This document shows, piece after piece, positions 46,885-56,400 of a stretch of 64,000 nucleotides of DNA. The stretch's first letter is position 1. Each line of letters begins with the position of its first letter. The stretch comes from an uncultured Bacteroidales bacterium. GTDB taxonomy: Bacteria > Bacteroidota > Bacteroidia > Bacteroidales > F082. Where the stretch lies: positions 52,944-116,943 of the forward strand of contig CAJOIH010000001.1 in assembly GCA_905234455.1 (NCBI GenBank), in the 5' to 3' direction. Made by a program: the position numbers and the translations under genes. The notes below the pieces were generated by a model. The model made no database searches. It was not told the origin of the DNA and saw only the letters and a list, made by a program, of their open reading frames with translations.

Positions 46885-47808
46885 ATGAGAAAGACATTTC
46901 TTCTGACGTTAGCCTTCCTCCTGATTGCACCCTTCATGAGTGCCCAGGAAGAAGGCTACGCTGGTTATACACCCCTGTTTGCACCGGAATTCAAGGCATT
47001 CCTCCCTGAGGAGGTGCACGAGACCTCGGGACTCTTCTTCCATAACGGCCGTTTGTGGACCCACAACGACAGTGGTGGCAAACCGATCCTCTATGGCCTG
47101 GATACCACTACCTTTGAGGTGGTGCAACGCATTACCCTGGTCAATGCCAAGAACAAGGATTGGGAGGATGTGTGCACCGACGGTGAAAACGTGTATGTGG
47201 GCGACTTCGGCAACAACAAAGGCAAACGCAAGAACTTGCGCATTTTTATGTTTCCGTTGTCGGAAATACCCGCTGAAGGCGACGCCAACATCACGGTCGA
47301 CTCCATCCGTTTCAGTTTTGGCGACCAAACGGAATTCAATCACGAGAAACACAAACATGACTACGACTGCGAGTCGATGTTCGTCACCAACGAAGCGCTC
47401 TTCCTTTTCAGCAAGGGCTGGGCTACGGGAACCACAAGGCTCTACCGGCTTTCCAAAACGCCAGGTACTCAAGTGGCAGAGGTAGTCAATGGCTTCGACT
47501 CGCAAGGCCTGATTACCGGAGCTGACTACGACCGTGAGAACGGCATCCTTGTCATCGTGGGTTACGTGAACAAGATATGGCTTCCATTCCTGTATCTGAT
47601 TTATGATTTCGACGACATGGGGACCAACCTGCCCAACCGCCGCTTTGAACTTCACAACTACCTGGGTCATCAAACCGAAGGCATCTGCTTCTACGACAAG
47701 GGGAAATGCTATCTCTCCGCAGAGACCTCACCGACGGCCGTATCAAGGGTGTTTACCATCGATTTCCGGAAACGGATCGAGAAAGATCTTGAAAACGCAA
47801 AGAAATGA
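46885..47808 (+). CDS. Secreted protein, probable beta-propeller
   Basis: Signal peptide; repeated WTHNDSGGKPILYGLD, DGENVYVGDFGNNKGKRKNLRIF-like blades. Confidence 0.6.
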   Translation: MRKTFLLTLAFLLIAPFMSAQEEGYAGYTPLFAPEFKAFLPEEVHETSGLFFHNGRLWTHNDSGGKPILYGLDTTTFEVVQRITLVNAKNKDWEDVCTDGENVYVGDFGNNKGKRKNLRIFMFPLSEIPAEGDANITVDSIRFSFGDQTEFNHEKHKHDYDCESMFVTNEALFLFSKGWATGTTRLYRLSKTPGTQVAEVVNGFDSQGLITGADYDRENGILVIVGYVNKIWLPFLYLIYDFDDMGTNLPNRRFELHNYLGHQTEGICFYDKGKCYLSAETSPTAVSRVFTIDFRKRIEKDLENAKK

Positions 47809-49358
47809 GAAAGGCTGTCCTGGTCATAGCATGCATGGCGATGGTGCTCTCCGCTTTTTCACAACACCCGAAAAAAGCGGTGAAGGCCTTCGAGGCAGCG
47901 CAAAAGGCTTATCTCGAACGTGACTACGAACAAGCCTATCGGCAAGCGCGGAAAGCTGTTGAAAAAGACCCGGATTATGCTGAAGCATGGCTGCTTCAAG
48001 GCGAAATCGGCATGGAAACCGGCGACCTTGAGCTGGCTATGGAAGGTTACGAACGATCGCTCAGGATTGACTCTACACTGTTTCCGCCTGCCAAATCGAT
48101 TTTGGAACGGCTTCAGAAACAAAAAAAGTTTCGCGAAGAAGCAGTAAACCATCCCGTGGATTTTAATCCAGATAATCTTGGAAATCAAATAAACACATAC
48201 AATGATGAGTATGTCAACGCGTTGAATCTGACTGGAACGGAGTTATTGCTGACCCGGAAGTTCCGCAGCGATTCGGAGCGCTACCAAGAGGAGGCATTGT
48301 TTTTGGCTCATGCCGCCGAAGGGCAATGGTTCCCGGCCACACAGCTTCATCTTAGCCACGAGATCGACGATCATGTAGGCGCCGCCTTTATGTCGCAAAA
48401 GGGTGACGAACTCTTCTTTACCGTGTGCGGCTACGATCGCCATCATCCGGGCTGTGACCTGTACTGCGCCAGGCACAACAGCGATGGGACATGGTCCAGC
48501 CTCGCTTATTTGGGTGGTAATGTCAACACCTCTGCTTGGGACTCCCAACCCTCCCTAAGCATCGACGGGAATGAGCTTTTCTTTGCTTCCCGTCGTAACG
48601 GCAACGCGGATATCTATCATTGTTTTCGCGATGAAAACGGTCAATGGTCAAATCCAGAGAACCTAGGTCCGATGATTAATACCCAAGGGACGGAAATGGC
48701 ACCGTTCATCCATCCCGACGGCAAGACGCTTTATTTTTCGTCAGATACGCATATCGGCATGGGCGGTTATGACCTTTTCATGAGCCGCCGCAACGAGAAA
48801 GGGGAGTGGTCGGAACCGGTGAACCTAGGATATCCCATCAACACTTCGGGCGACGAAATCAATTTCATCGTCGCCGCCGACGGTCATACGGCCTTGATAT
48901 CGTCGGCACGGGAAGGCGGATTCGGAGGTTATGACATTTATTCCTTCCAATTGCCGGAGGAGGTAAAACCGGAACCGGTCAATGTGTACGATTACATGGT
49001 TGAAGACCTGAATCCCGGCGCGGTGGTGCAGCTGGTGAATATCCAGTTTGAATTTGGCAGCGCTGTGCTTACCGATGACTCCGAAGAAGGTATCGGCATG
49101 CTTGTCGACTTCCTCGCAAACCATCCTGAAATCACTGTGGAATTGGCTGGCCATACGGATAACGTGGGCTCCGACACCTATAACCTGAAGCTTTCGCAGG
49201 AACGCGCTGAGGTGGTTCGTCAGGCATTAATCGATAAAGGCATTGCCTCGGAACGACTTGCTGCCAAAGGCTATGGCGCCACCAGACCGGTCTTCCCCAA
49301 TGATACCGACGAGCATCGGGCTGGGAACCGTAGGGTAGAAATGATGATAATAAATTGA
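47805..49358 (+). CDS. TPR-PD40 beta-propeller-OmpA domain protein (PorE-like architecture)
   Basis: TPR near N-term; PD40-like DGKTLYFSSDTHIGMGGYDLFMSRRN; OmpA motif VELAGHTDNVGSDTYNLKLSQERAEVVRQAL. Confidence 0.85.
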   Translation: MRKAVLVIACMAMVLSAFSQHPKKAVKAFEAAQKAYLERDYEQAYRQARKAVEKDPDYAEAWLLQGEIGMETGDLELAMEGYERSLRIDSTLFPPAKSILERLQKQKKFREEAVNHPVDFNPDNLGNQINTYNDEYVNALNLTGTELLLTRKFRSDSERYQEEALFLAHAAEGQWFPATQLHLSHEIDDHVGAAFMSQKGDELFFTVCGYDRHHPGCDLYCARHNSDGTWSSLAYLGGNVNTSAWDSQPSLSIDGNELFFASRRNGNADIYHCFRDENGQWSNPENLGPMINTQGTEMAPFIHPDGKTLYFSSDTHIGMGGYDLFMSRRNEKGEWSEPVNLGYPINTSGDEINFIVAADGHTALISSAREGGFGGYDIYSFQLPEEVKPEPVNVYDYMVEDLNPGAVVQLVNIQFEFGSAVLTDDSEEGIGMLVDFLANHPEITVELAGHTDNVGSDTYNLKLSQERAEVVRQALIDKGIASERLAAKGYGATRPVFPNDTDEHRAGNRRVEMMIIN

Positions 49359-49373
49359 TTATGAAGAAATTGG

Positions 49374-49610
49374 TTGTCAACCTTCCAAAACCATGTCGAT
49401 CCTGATTCCAATGATGTGTGGCCCTATTACGAGAACATTCATGTGACTGATGTAAGCCAAATGTGGTGGTGGCAATTGGTTGATTATCATGTGGAATGCA
49501 TAGATTTATACAATGTAGACAAGGATTGGAATCACCCCTCGATAGCTGGACAAACCATCATCGCCCAACAAGTGATGGAAGCACTGTCGCTCGATGGCGT
49601 TATCTTCTGA
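49374..49610 (+). pseudogene. C-terminal remnant of an SGNH/GDSL-like hydrolase
   Basis: DWNHPSIAGQTIIAQQVMEAL resembles SGNH block V (DxxH); no N-terminal catalytic region; only a TTG start. Confidence 0.5.
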
Positions 49611-50301
49611 ACCGGTATTCCACCTTTAAATCTTCGTTGGAGGGTGTGGGGACATCCCAGTAAGGTTTGTCTCCATCGTGGGTGTCATCGTTTTCGTCAT
49701 CGTCTTCATCCCAATGATGTTCCTCTTTTTGGGGCCCTTCCTTTCTGAAGGCCAATGCCAACAATACGCCCACGATGGCGCCGCCGAGGTGGCCTTCCCA
49801 GGAGATGTTCTGGGGCTTGGCCAAAGCTGGAATCATGCCCCAGATGAAGCTGCCATACAAGAATACCATGATGAGCGAGATGACGATGAGCATGCGGTTG
49901 CCTCTGATGAATCCGCTCACGATGAGGAAGAGATTCAGCGCGTAGATGAGTCCGCTGGCACCTACGTGAAGGGAGAACGGATTGCCAATGCACCAGGTGA
50001 GCAATCCGCTGCCAAGCCAGCTGATGAGCATGACACGGTTGGCGAGGGTGGGGTAGCAATAGTACAAGGCAGTGCCCAATACCAACATGGCCGAAGTGTT
50101 GGTGAGCAAGTGCTCAAATCCGCTGTGCAAAAACGGCATGGTGAGGATGCCCAACAACCCTCTGGTGGTTCTGGGGATAAGTCCCCAGACGGAGAAATCC
50201 ATAGAAAAAGCCATCTCGGCCATTTTGACGACCCACATCAGGGTCACCAGTAAGGCCGGGATGGCTATGCTGCCGAAAAACTTTTTTCGGTCTTGATTCA
50301 T
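49600..50301 (-). CDS. Rhomboid-family intramembrane serine protease
   Basis: HVGASGLIYAL (GxSG) and EGHLGGAIVGVLLA. Confidence 0.9.
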   Translation of the reverse strand: MNQDRKKFFGSIAIPALLVTLMWVVKMAEMAFSMDFSVWGLIPRTTRGLLGILTMPFLHSGFEHLLTNTSAMLVLGTALYYCYPTLANRVMLISWLGSGLLTWCIGNPFSLHVGASGLIYALNLFLIVSGFIRGNRMLIVISLIMVFLYGSFIWGMIPALAKPQNISWEGHLGGAIVGVLLALAFRKEGPQKEEHHWDEDDDENDDTHDGDKPYWDVPTPSNEDLKVEYRFRR

Positions 50302-51416
50302 TAGGCCAGGAACGGCATCTTCACCACGACAGCCTTGATGAGCTTGTTGCGGATCTTGATGTAGAGTTCAGTGTCCTTCTTGCTATAGGCCTTCTGCACC
50401 AAGGCAGTGCCGATGTTCTTGCCAGTCGAGGGCGACGGGCTGCCCGAGCGGACCATGCCGATGACGTTGCCTTCGGCGTCGCACACCTCGTAACCGTTAC
50501 GCGGGATGCCGCGGTCGATCATCTCGAAGCCCACGATCTTCTGGTTCACGCCATTGGCTTTCTGGGCGGCGAAGATCTCACGGTTGAGGAAGTCGTTGCC
50601 GTCGACAAACTTGGTGATCCAACCCAGACCAGCCTCAATGGGGCTGATGGTGTCGTCGATCTCGTGACCGTAGAGGCAGAAGCCCTTCTCCAGACGGAGG
50701 GTGTCGCGGCAGCCAAGACCTGCGGGCATGATACCGAATTCCTTGCCAGCCTCAAAGACAGCGTCCCAAACCTCCTTGGCGTGAGCGACAGGGATGTAGA
50801 TCTCGCAGCCGCCTGCACCAGTGTAACCTGTGGTGGAGAAGATGATGTTGTCGACACCAGCGAAGGTGATGATCTGGAAGGTGTAATATTCCATGTCGAC
50901 GACGTTGGCCTTGGTGAGCTTTTGCATGGCCTTCAGGGCATTGGGTCCCTGAACGGCGAGCTGGGCCCACTGTTCGCTTTCGTTCATGAAGTCTTCACCG
51001 AGCTTCATGCCGAACTTTTCGGCAATCTGGCTCATCCAGTTCCAGTCCTTGTCAATATTGGCGGCGTTGGGCACCATGAAGTAATGGTCGTCGGCAATAC
51101 GGTAGACGAGCATGTCGTCAACGATGCCGCCCTTGCCGTTCGGCAGGCAGGTGTATTGCACCTTGCCATCGCTCAATGCGGCGACGTCGTTCACGGTGCA
51201 GTACTGCATGAACTGCTTGGCCATCGGACCTTTGGCACGGAACTCGCCCATGTGGCTCACGTCGAACACGCCGACGTTGTTGCGGACATTGTGGTGCTCT
51301 TCGATCAGGCCTGAATATTGGATAGGCATGTCGTAACCGGCAAATTCAGCCATCTTGGCTCCCAGGTCGTGATGGATCTGGTTGTAGGGGGTCTTTTTCA
51401 ATTCTGTGTTTTCCAT
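50301..51416 (-). CDS. gcvT: Aminomethyltransferase, glycine cleavage T protein
   Basis: MPIQYSGLIEEHHNVRNNVGVFDVSHMGE; GYTGAGGCEIY; LRLEKGFCLYGHEID. Confidence 0.96.
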   Translation of the reverse strand: MENTELKKTPYNQIHHDLGAKMAEFAGYDMPIQYSGLIEEHHNVRNNVGVFDVSHMGEFRAKGPMAKQFMQYCTVNDVAALSDGKVQYTCLPNGKGGIVDDMLVYRIADDHYFMVPNAANIDKDWNWMSQIAEKFGMKLGEDFMNESEQWAQLAVQGPNALKAMQKLTKANVVDMEYYTFQIITFAGVDNIIFSTTGYTGAGGCEIYIPVAHAKEVWDAVFEAGKEFGIMPAGLGCRDTLRLEKGFCLYGHEIDDTISPIEAGLGWITKFVDGNDFLNREIFAAQKANGVNQKIVGFEMIDRGIPRNGYEVCDAEGNVIGMVRSGSPSPSTGKNIGTALVQKAYSKKDTELYIKIRNKLIKAVVVKMPFLA

Positions 51417-51471
51417 AAAGATACGTATCTGTGATTAGTTCGTTTTTCAGAGGCAAAATTAGCAAATTTTG

Positions 51472-53244
51472 TTAAACGAACATCGAATCGATGAGATTCT
51501 TGTATTTTTCCCCCACAATCTTGCGGCGGACTTTCAAAGTAGGAGTAAGGATGCCGTTGCCGGAGTTCCATTCGTCGGCAACCAGTTCGAAACGCTTGAT
51601 CTGCTCGGTCTCGCCAAAGAGCTTGTTGTACTTCTGCACCTCTTGGCCCATGCGATCCCTGACTTCCTTCACCTTGATGATCTCGGCGGGTGAGGTGTAT
51701 TCGATCTCGTGACGTCTGCACCATTCCTTGAGGAAGGCAAAGTCGGGCACGATGAGGGCGGCGGCGTATTTCTGGCCTTCGCCAAACACCACCACGTTCT
51801 CGAAGAAGTTGCTCTCCGTGAACTTGTCCTCGATAATCTGCGGGTTGACGTATTTGCCCATCGAAGTCTTGAAGAGGCTCTTCAGACGGCCGGTGATGAA
51901 CACCTGTCCGTATTCGTTGACGTGACCGATATCGCCTGTGTGCAGCCAACCTTCGGAGTCAATGATTTCCCTGGTGAGTTCAGGGTTCTTGTAATAGCCC
52001 ATCATCACGTTGTGACCGCGGCAGCAAAGCTCGCCGTTGGGCATGATCTTGATTTCCACACCGGGGAGGGCTTGGCCTACCGAACCAACCTCGCGGCCGT
52101 GGGGGTTGTTGTTGCTCACCGCGATGACGGGTGAGGTCTCGGTCATGCCGTAACCTTCGTAAACGGGCATCTTGATGGCGGAGAAGAACGAGGCGATCTT
52201 CTGGGAGATGCTGGCGGCACCCGACACCACGATGTCGAAGTTCTCGGCACCGATATTGGCACGGATGGTCTTGAAAACCAATTTATCGGCAATTTTGAGA
52301 TTGCAGTTGTACCACCAAGTGCGTTTGTCGTCTTCGATCTTGTAACGTTCAGCCAAACGCACGGCCCATTTGAAAATGGATTTCTTGATGCCTTTCTGTT
52401 TGTCGCCTGCTTGGACGATTTTCTCGTGGAATTTCTCAAGCACGCGTGGTACGGCAGTCATCATGCTTGGGTGGACTTCCTTCATGTCGGAGGCAATGGT
52501 GGCCAGGCTCTCTGCGTAGTAAACCGACATGCCGAGGTACTGGTACATGTAAACCAACAGACGCTCATAGGCGTGGCATATGGGCAGGAAGCTGAAAGCG
52601 GTCTTCGACCATGGTGCTGGAGTATTTTGGATACCGTAAATCTGGTGCATGATGTTGCTGTGCGAGAGCATCACTCCTTTCGGGGTTCCTGTGGTGCCCG
52701 AAGTGTAAAGGATGGTGGCGCAGTGTTCGGGACGGACAGCATTCATGCGAGCTTGTAACTCTTCCTCGTGGGGGTGTTGCTCGCCTAGTTCGACGAGTTG
52801 GGCGAAATAGGGGTATTTCTGACGGTCTTGGAAAGTGTAAAGCAGTTGCAGTTTGGGAATGTCGACGCGCACTTCCTCCACCTTGTTCATCACCGCCACA
52901 CCTTCCAAGATTACCATCTTGGCGTCGCAGTTGTCAAGGATATAACGGTAGTCTTCCTTGCTGATGGTGGGGTAGATGGGTACGTCGATGCCACCGACCA
53001 TGGTAATGGCCATGTCGAGGATGTTCCATTCGGGGCGGTTGCCGCTGATGATGGCCACCTTGTCCTTGGGCTCGATGCCCAACTCAATGAGGGCGTATGC
53101 CACCTTGCGGGTGGTCTCCTGGTATTCTTTCGGGCTATATTTCCTCCAAGTTCCGTTTTCTTTTCTGGCTAAGGCTACTTGTTGCTCGGGCCATTTCTCA
53201 GTGTAGTTGGTGAGAATGTCAAAAATTCGTGTTTCTTTGCACAT
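51472..53244 (-). CDS. Long-chain fatty-acid-CoA ligase (AMP-forming)
   Basis: ILYTSGTTGTPKGVMLSHSN; EGYGMTETSPVI; GWLHTGDIGHV. Confidence 0.94.
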   Translation of the reverse strand: MCKETRIFDILTNYTEKWPEQQVALARKENGTWRKYSPKEYQETTRKVAYALIELGIEPKDKVAIISGNRPEWNILDMAITMVGGIDVPIYPTISKEDYRYILDNCDAKMVILEGVAVMNKVEEVRVDIPKLQLLYTFQDRQKYPYFAQLVELGEQHPHEEELQARMNAVRPEHCATILYTSGTTGTPKGVMLSHSNIMHQIYGIQNTPAPWSKTAFSFLPICHAYERLLVYMYQYLGMSVYYAESLATIASDMKEVHPSMMTAVPRVLEKFHEKIVQAGDKQKGIKKSIFKWAVRLAERYKIEDDKRTWWYNCNLKIADKLVFKTIRANIGAENFDIVVSGAASISQKIASFFSAIKMPVYEGYGMTETSPVIAVSNNNPHGREVGSVGQALPGVEIKIMPNGELCCRGHNVMMGYYKNPELTREIIDSEGWLHTGDIGHVNEYGQVFITGRLKSLFKTSMGKYVNPQIIEDKFTESNFFENVVVFGEGQKYAAALIVPDFAFLKEWCRRHEIEYTSPAEIIKVKEVRDRMGQEVQKYNKLFGETEQIKRFELVADEWNSGNGILTPTLKVRRKIVGEKYKNLIDSMFV

Positions 53245-53336
53245 GCTTTAATCGGTTTTTTAAAATGATGTGCAAAATTACAAACCCTGTTTTATTTTTA
53301 AAATTATAATGTTATTTTTATAGGTGGGTTGTGACA

Positions 53337-53371
53337 AAAAGAGGCTGTTTTGGGATAAAACAGCCTCTTTT
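53337..53371 (-). terminator. Terminator of the C25 protease operon, perfect 15-bp stem
   Basis: aaaagaggctgtttt-gggat-aaaacagcctctttt. Confidence 0.88.
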
Positions 53372-53422
53372 GGTGACGAAATTCAACCTTGTTGTGACTA
53401 AAAACCCAAAAATTGGGACAAA

Positions 53423-56400
53423 TCACATGATCAGAAGACGGGTGTTTTGAGTATTTCCGTCAAGGATTATTTGTACGTCATAGATGCCTTTGGGAAGCTT
53501 TGTGGTGTTGATGGTGGTCTCATGGGTTTCGATGACTACTCGGCCGAGCACATCGATGATGCGGATGGAAGGCGTACCATTGCCTTTGGCTTCCACGTGG
53601 ATCAGTCCCGAGGCAGGGTTGGGATAGACCAGGATGGGAGTCACAGTGTTCTCACCGAGGCTGGTGGTGTTGAATACGCGGATGTTCATTGCCGGCGAGG
53701 TTTGGCTGTAACCGCAGAGGTTGCCTACTTGATAGGTCAAGGTGGCAAAGCCAGTGTAATCCTCTGCCCAGTTGACCACTACTTGAGCGCCATCAGTAGT
53801 CAGTTGGCCAGCCTCTTCAGGCTCCAAAGCCCAGAAGAAATCGACGTCCTCGCCAAAGAAACCGTGGTACTGGCTTTGGGAGGTGAGTCTCAAGTCAACC
53901 GCAGTGTCACCCTGGGGAGCATCCAGTTCAACGTTGTCAAGGTCTTCAAGCAGGTTGACGGTGATGCTGCTGTTTTGTTGGTCGTTGTTGTGTCCCGTAG
54001 CATTGAGGGTGAGCGTGAACTGTCCGTTGGCCAAATCGTTGGCTCCATAGTTATACTTGGGCTGTTCCAATGTGGCATCATCAAAAGTGCCGTCACCATC
54101 GGTGCTCCAAAGGATGCTTTTGGAGTAGAGCACACAACTGTTTGGGGTGTAGAATTGGTTAGGGCAGCCTTCGTCGGTATCGCCGGCGAAGACGTAAAGG
54201 TCCTCCAAGGGAGGGAAGAGCAGATGGTCGATCATCACGCAGTCCTCACCGGCGCTGCCTTGAGCGTTCTTTTTATATGTAAACTTAATGATGTTTTGCC
54301 CTTCCTTGAGGTCGAAGGTGGACTGTTCCCATCCATCGGATTCGCCACTCCATGATGCGACATCGTCGGTGTTGATATTCAGGTGCAACGCATCGCCTGA
54401 TTCAGTGGAGGTCTTATGGCTAAAGGTGAATGAATCGGCTCTCGGGCAATTGATTCCAATCACCAGCTTGGTATTTCCATTGTCATCTATCTCTGGTGAA
54501 CGCATACAGAAACCTCCCGTAGCGGTCTCGTCTTCAATGACATACCATTTCTTACTTCCTGATCCCAGGTTCCATTGCATGTTGGCGTTCAACAACTTGC
54601 CATCAAAGTCTTCGGTGGTATATCCCAAAGCTGCCCGATTCTCGTATCGGGTTGTCCTGACGCCGCTGAGGATGTCAAGGGAATAGTCCAGGATGTTGCC
54701 CTTGGGTGCATTGGGATGCATGTTCACCTGGAAGGTAACTTGGGCAGTAGCTCCGGCCTCGATGGCTTCCATGGTGAGGTCGTTCTGATGGATGTCGAGG
54801 AAGGGTGCTTTGATAGCCAAAGTGTTGCTCAGGTCGAGCGATCTGCTGTGACCTATGTTGGTGATGTCGAAGACCATCATGGTGGTCTCGCCTTGGAAGA
54901 AACGGTCGGTGGGGTGGCCATCGGCGTCGGTGAAACTCACGTTCGTGCATTGGATGATCGGGGCGTTGATTTTCATGTCGACGCTGTCGATGAAATAGTA
55001 GCTTCCGTTGCTCATCTGGAAATAGAAACGAACCTTCTCTCCGTCGTTGAGTGACTCATCGAAATGGACGGTGAAGGCGTTGTTGACTGTGGGCGTTTCC
55101 CCAACGTTGATGGTACCGTAACTCGTTTCGCTTTCGAGGACCTGAACTTTTGGATGCTGGCAGGTGAGGGTGGTCGTCACATTGTCGATACTGGCAAAGC
55201 CGGCATTGCGGAGACTGACGTTGAACCTGCAGGTCTCATTATAGTCGGCCTGTTGGTTTCCGTTGCCTTCTTCATCGCTGATTTCCAATGTGTTGAATAG
55301 CAGATAGGGCTCTTCAGTAGAGATGGTGGCCAATTCTTGTTCGTAACGGTAATAGTCTTGTTTTTTGATGGTCAACAGAACTCTAGTGCCGATCTCCTGT
55401 GGGGTGATAGTGATGTTTTGTGTCTCGCCGGTGCCGTAGTCGAAGCCGATGATTTGACCGTTGGCGGTGAGGCAGATGGTGGCGCCTTCGTCAACCTTAA
55501 GCTGATAATGGTCGCTGTTGGCCGGTAGCACGGGAATCATCTCAACATCAAGCTCTTGGGGTATCTCGCTATAAAGATTCAAATAGGCGTCGCCGTGTTG
55601 GTGGAACAGGTAGTAGGTGATCTCTTTCACATAGTCGTCGGTCCATGAGGACTGGCGGAGGAAGAACTTGCCGGCGGCGTTGCCGAATGCGGGGAGAATG
55701 AATTTGGTAGGATGCTCCGTGCCGTAGGTGGGCATGAAGTCAGGCCACATGTTGTCGTACATGCCCCAAACATACACATCGTTAACAAACGAATACGACA
55801 CTTGTGTTGCTGCGATTAATCCAAGTGCTCCGTGTTGGTGGCGGTGGAAGACTTCGGCAAAGCAGCCATCAGCGTTGGTGCCTCCGTAGTTAAAGCGTCC
55901 TGTCAGGCAGTTGCACGACATGACGAAGGTGAGGTCGGGGTTGACCAGCCTTTTGATGGAACTGATACTATAGCTGGGCTCGCCCCAGAGCTCTTCGGCA
56001 CCGTGGTCGCGATGCTGTAAGATGAAAGCCCCGCTGTTGATGGCCTCATTGACTTTGGCGCCAGTGCCGCTCCAGTCGGTGAGGTGCGACATGTTGCTGG
56101 GAATGTAGCCGCAGCCATTGGGGCCGAAGTAGTTGACCACCGTGTTGGTGTTGTCGTTGGTCGACCAGCGGCTGCCGGGGGTGCCTTGATAAATGGCATT
56201 GATTCGGACGGGGTGTTTGCCCAACTCATAATCCCAGAAACCATTGACGATTTCGGAGCAGAGTTGAAACCAGCGTTCCAGTTGGAATCCCATGGCAGTG
56301 ATGGGCTCGTCGTAGAAGCTGGGGTTGGTGGGAGGGGTGCGCTCATAGTCGAGGTCCTTCTTGATCATATGGTACAACTCGTCAAAGTTGCGTCCGGTGA

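Noticed and set aside
53447-54355. 302-aa plus-strand ORF within the C25 protease gene (also 58528-59334)
   Set aside because: Antisense to long coherent protease ORFs with signal peptide and CTD; no signal or family motif.
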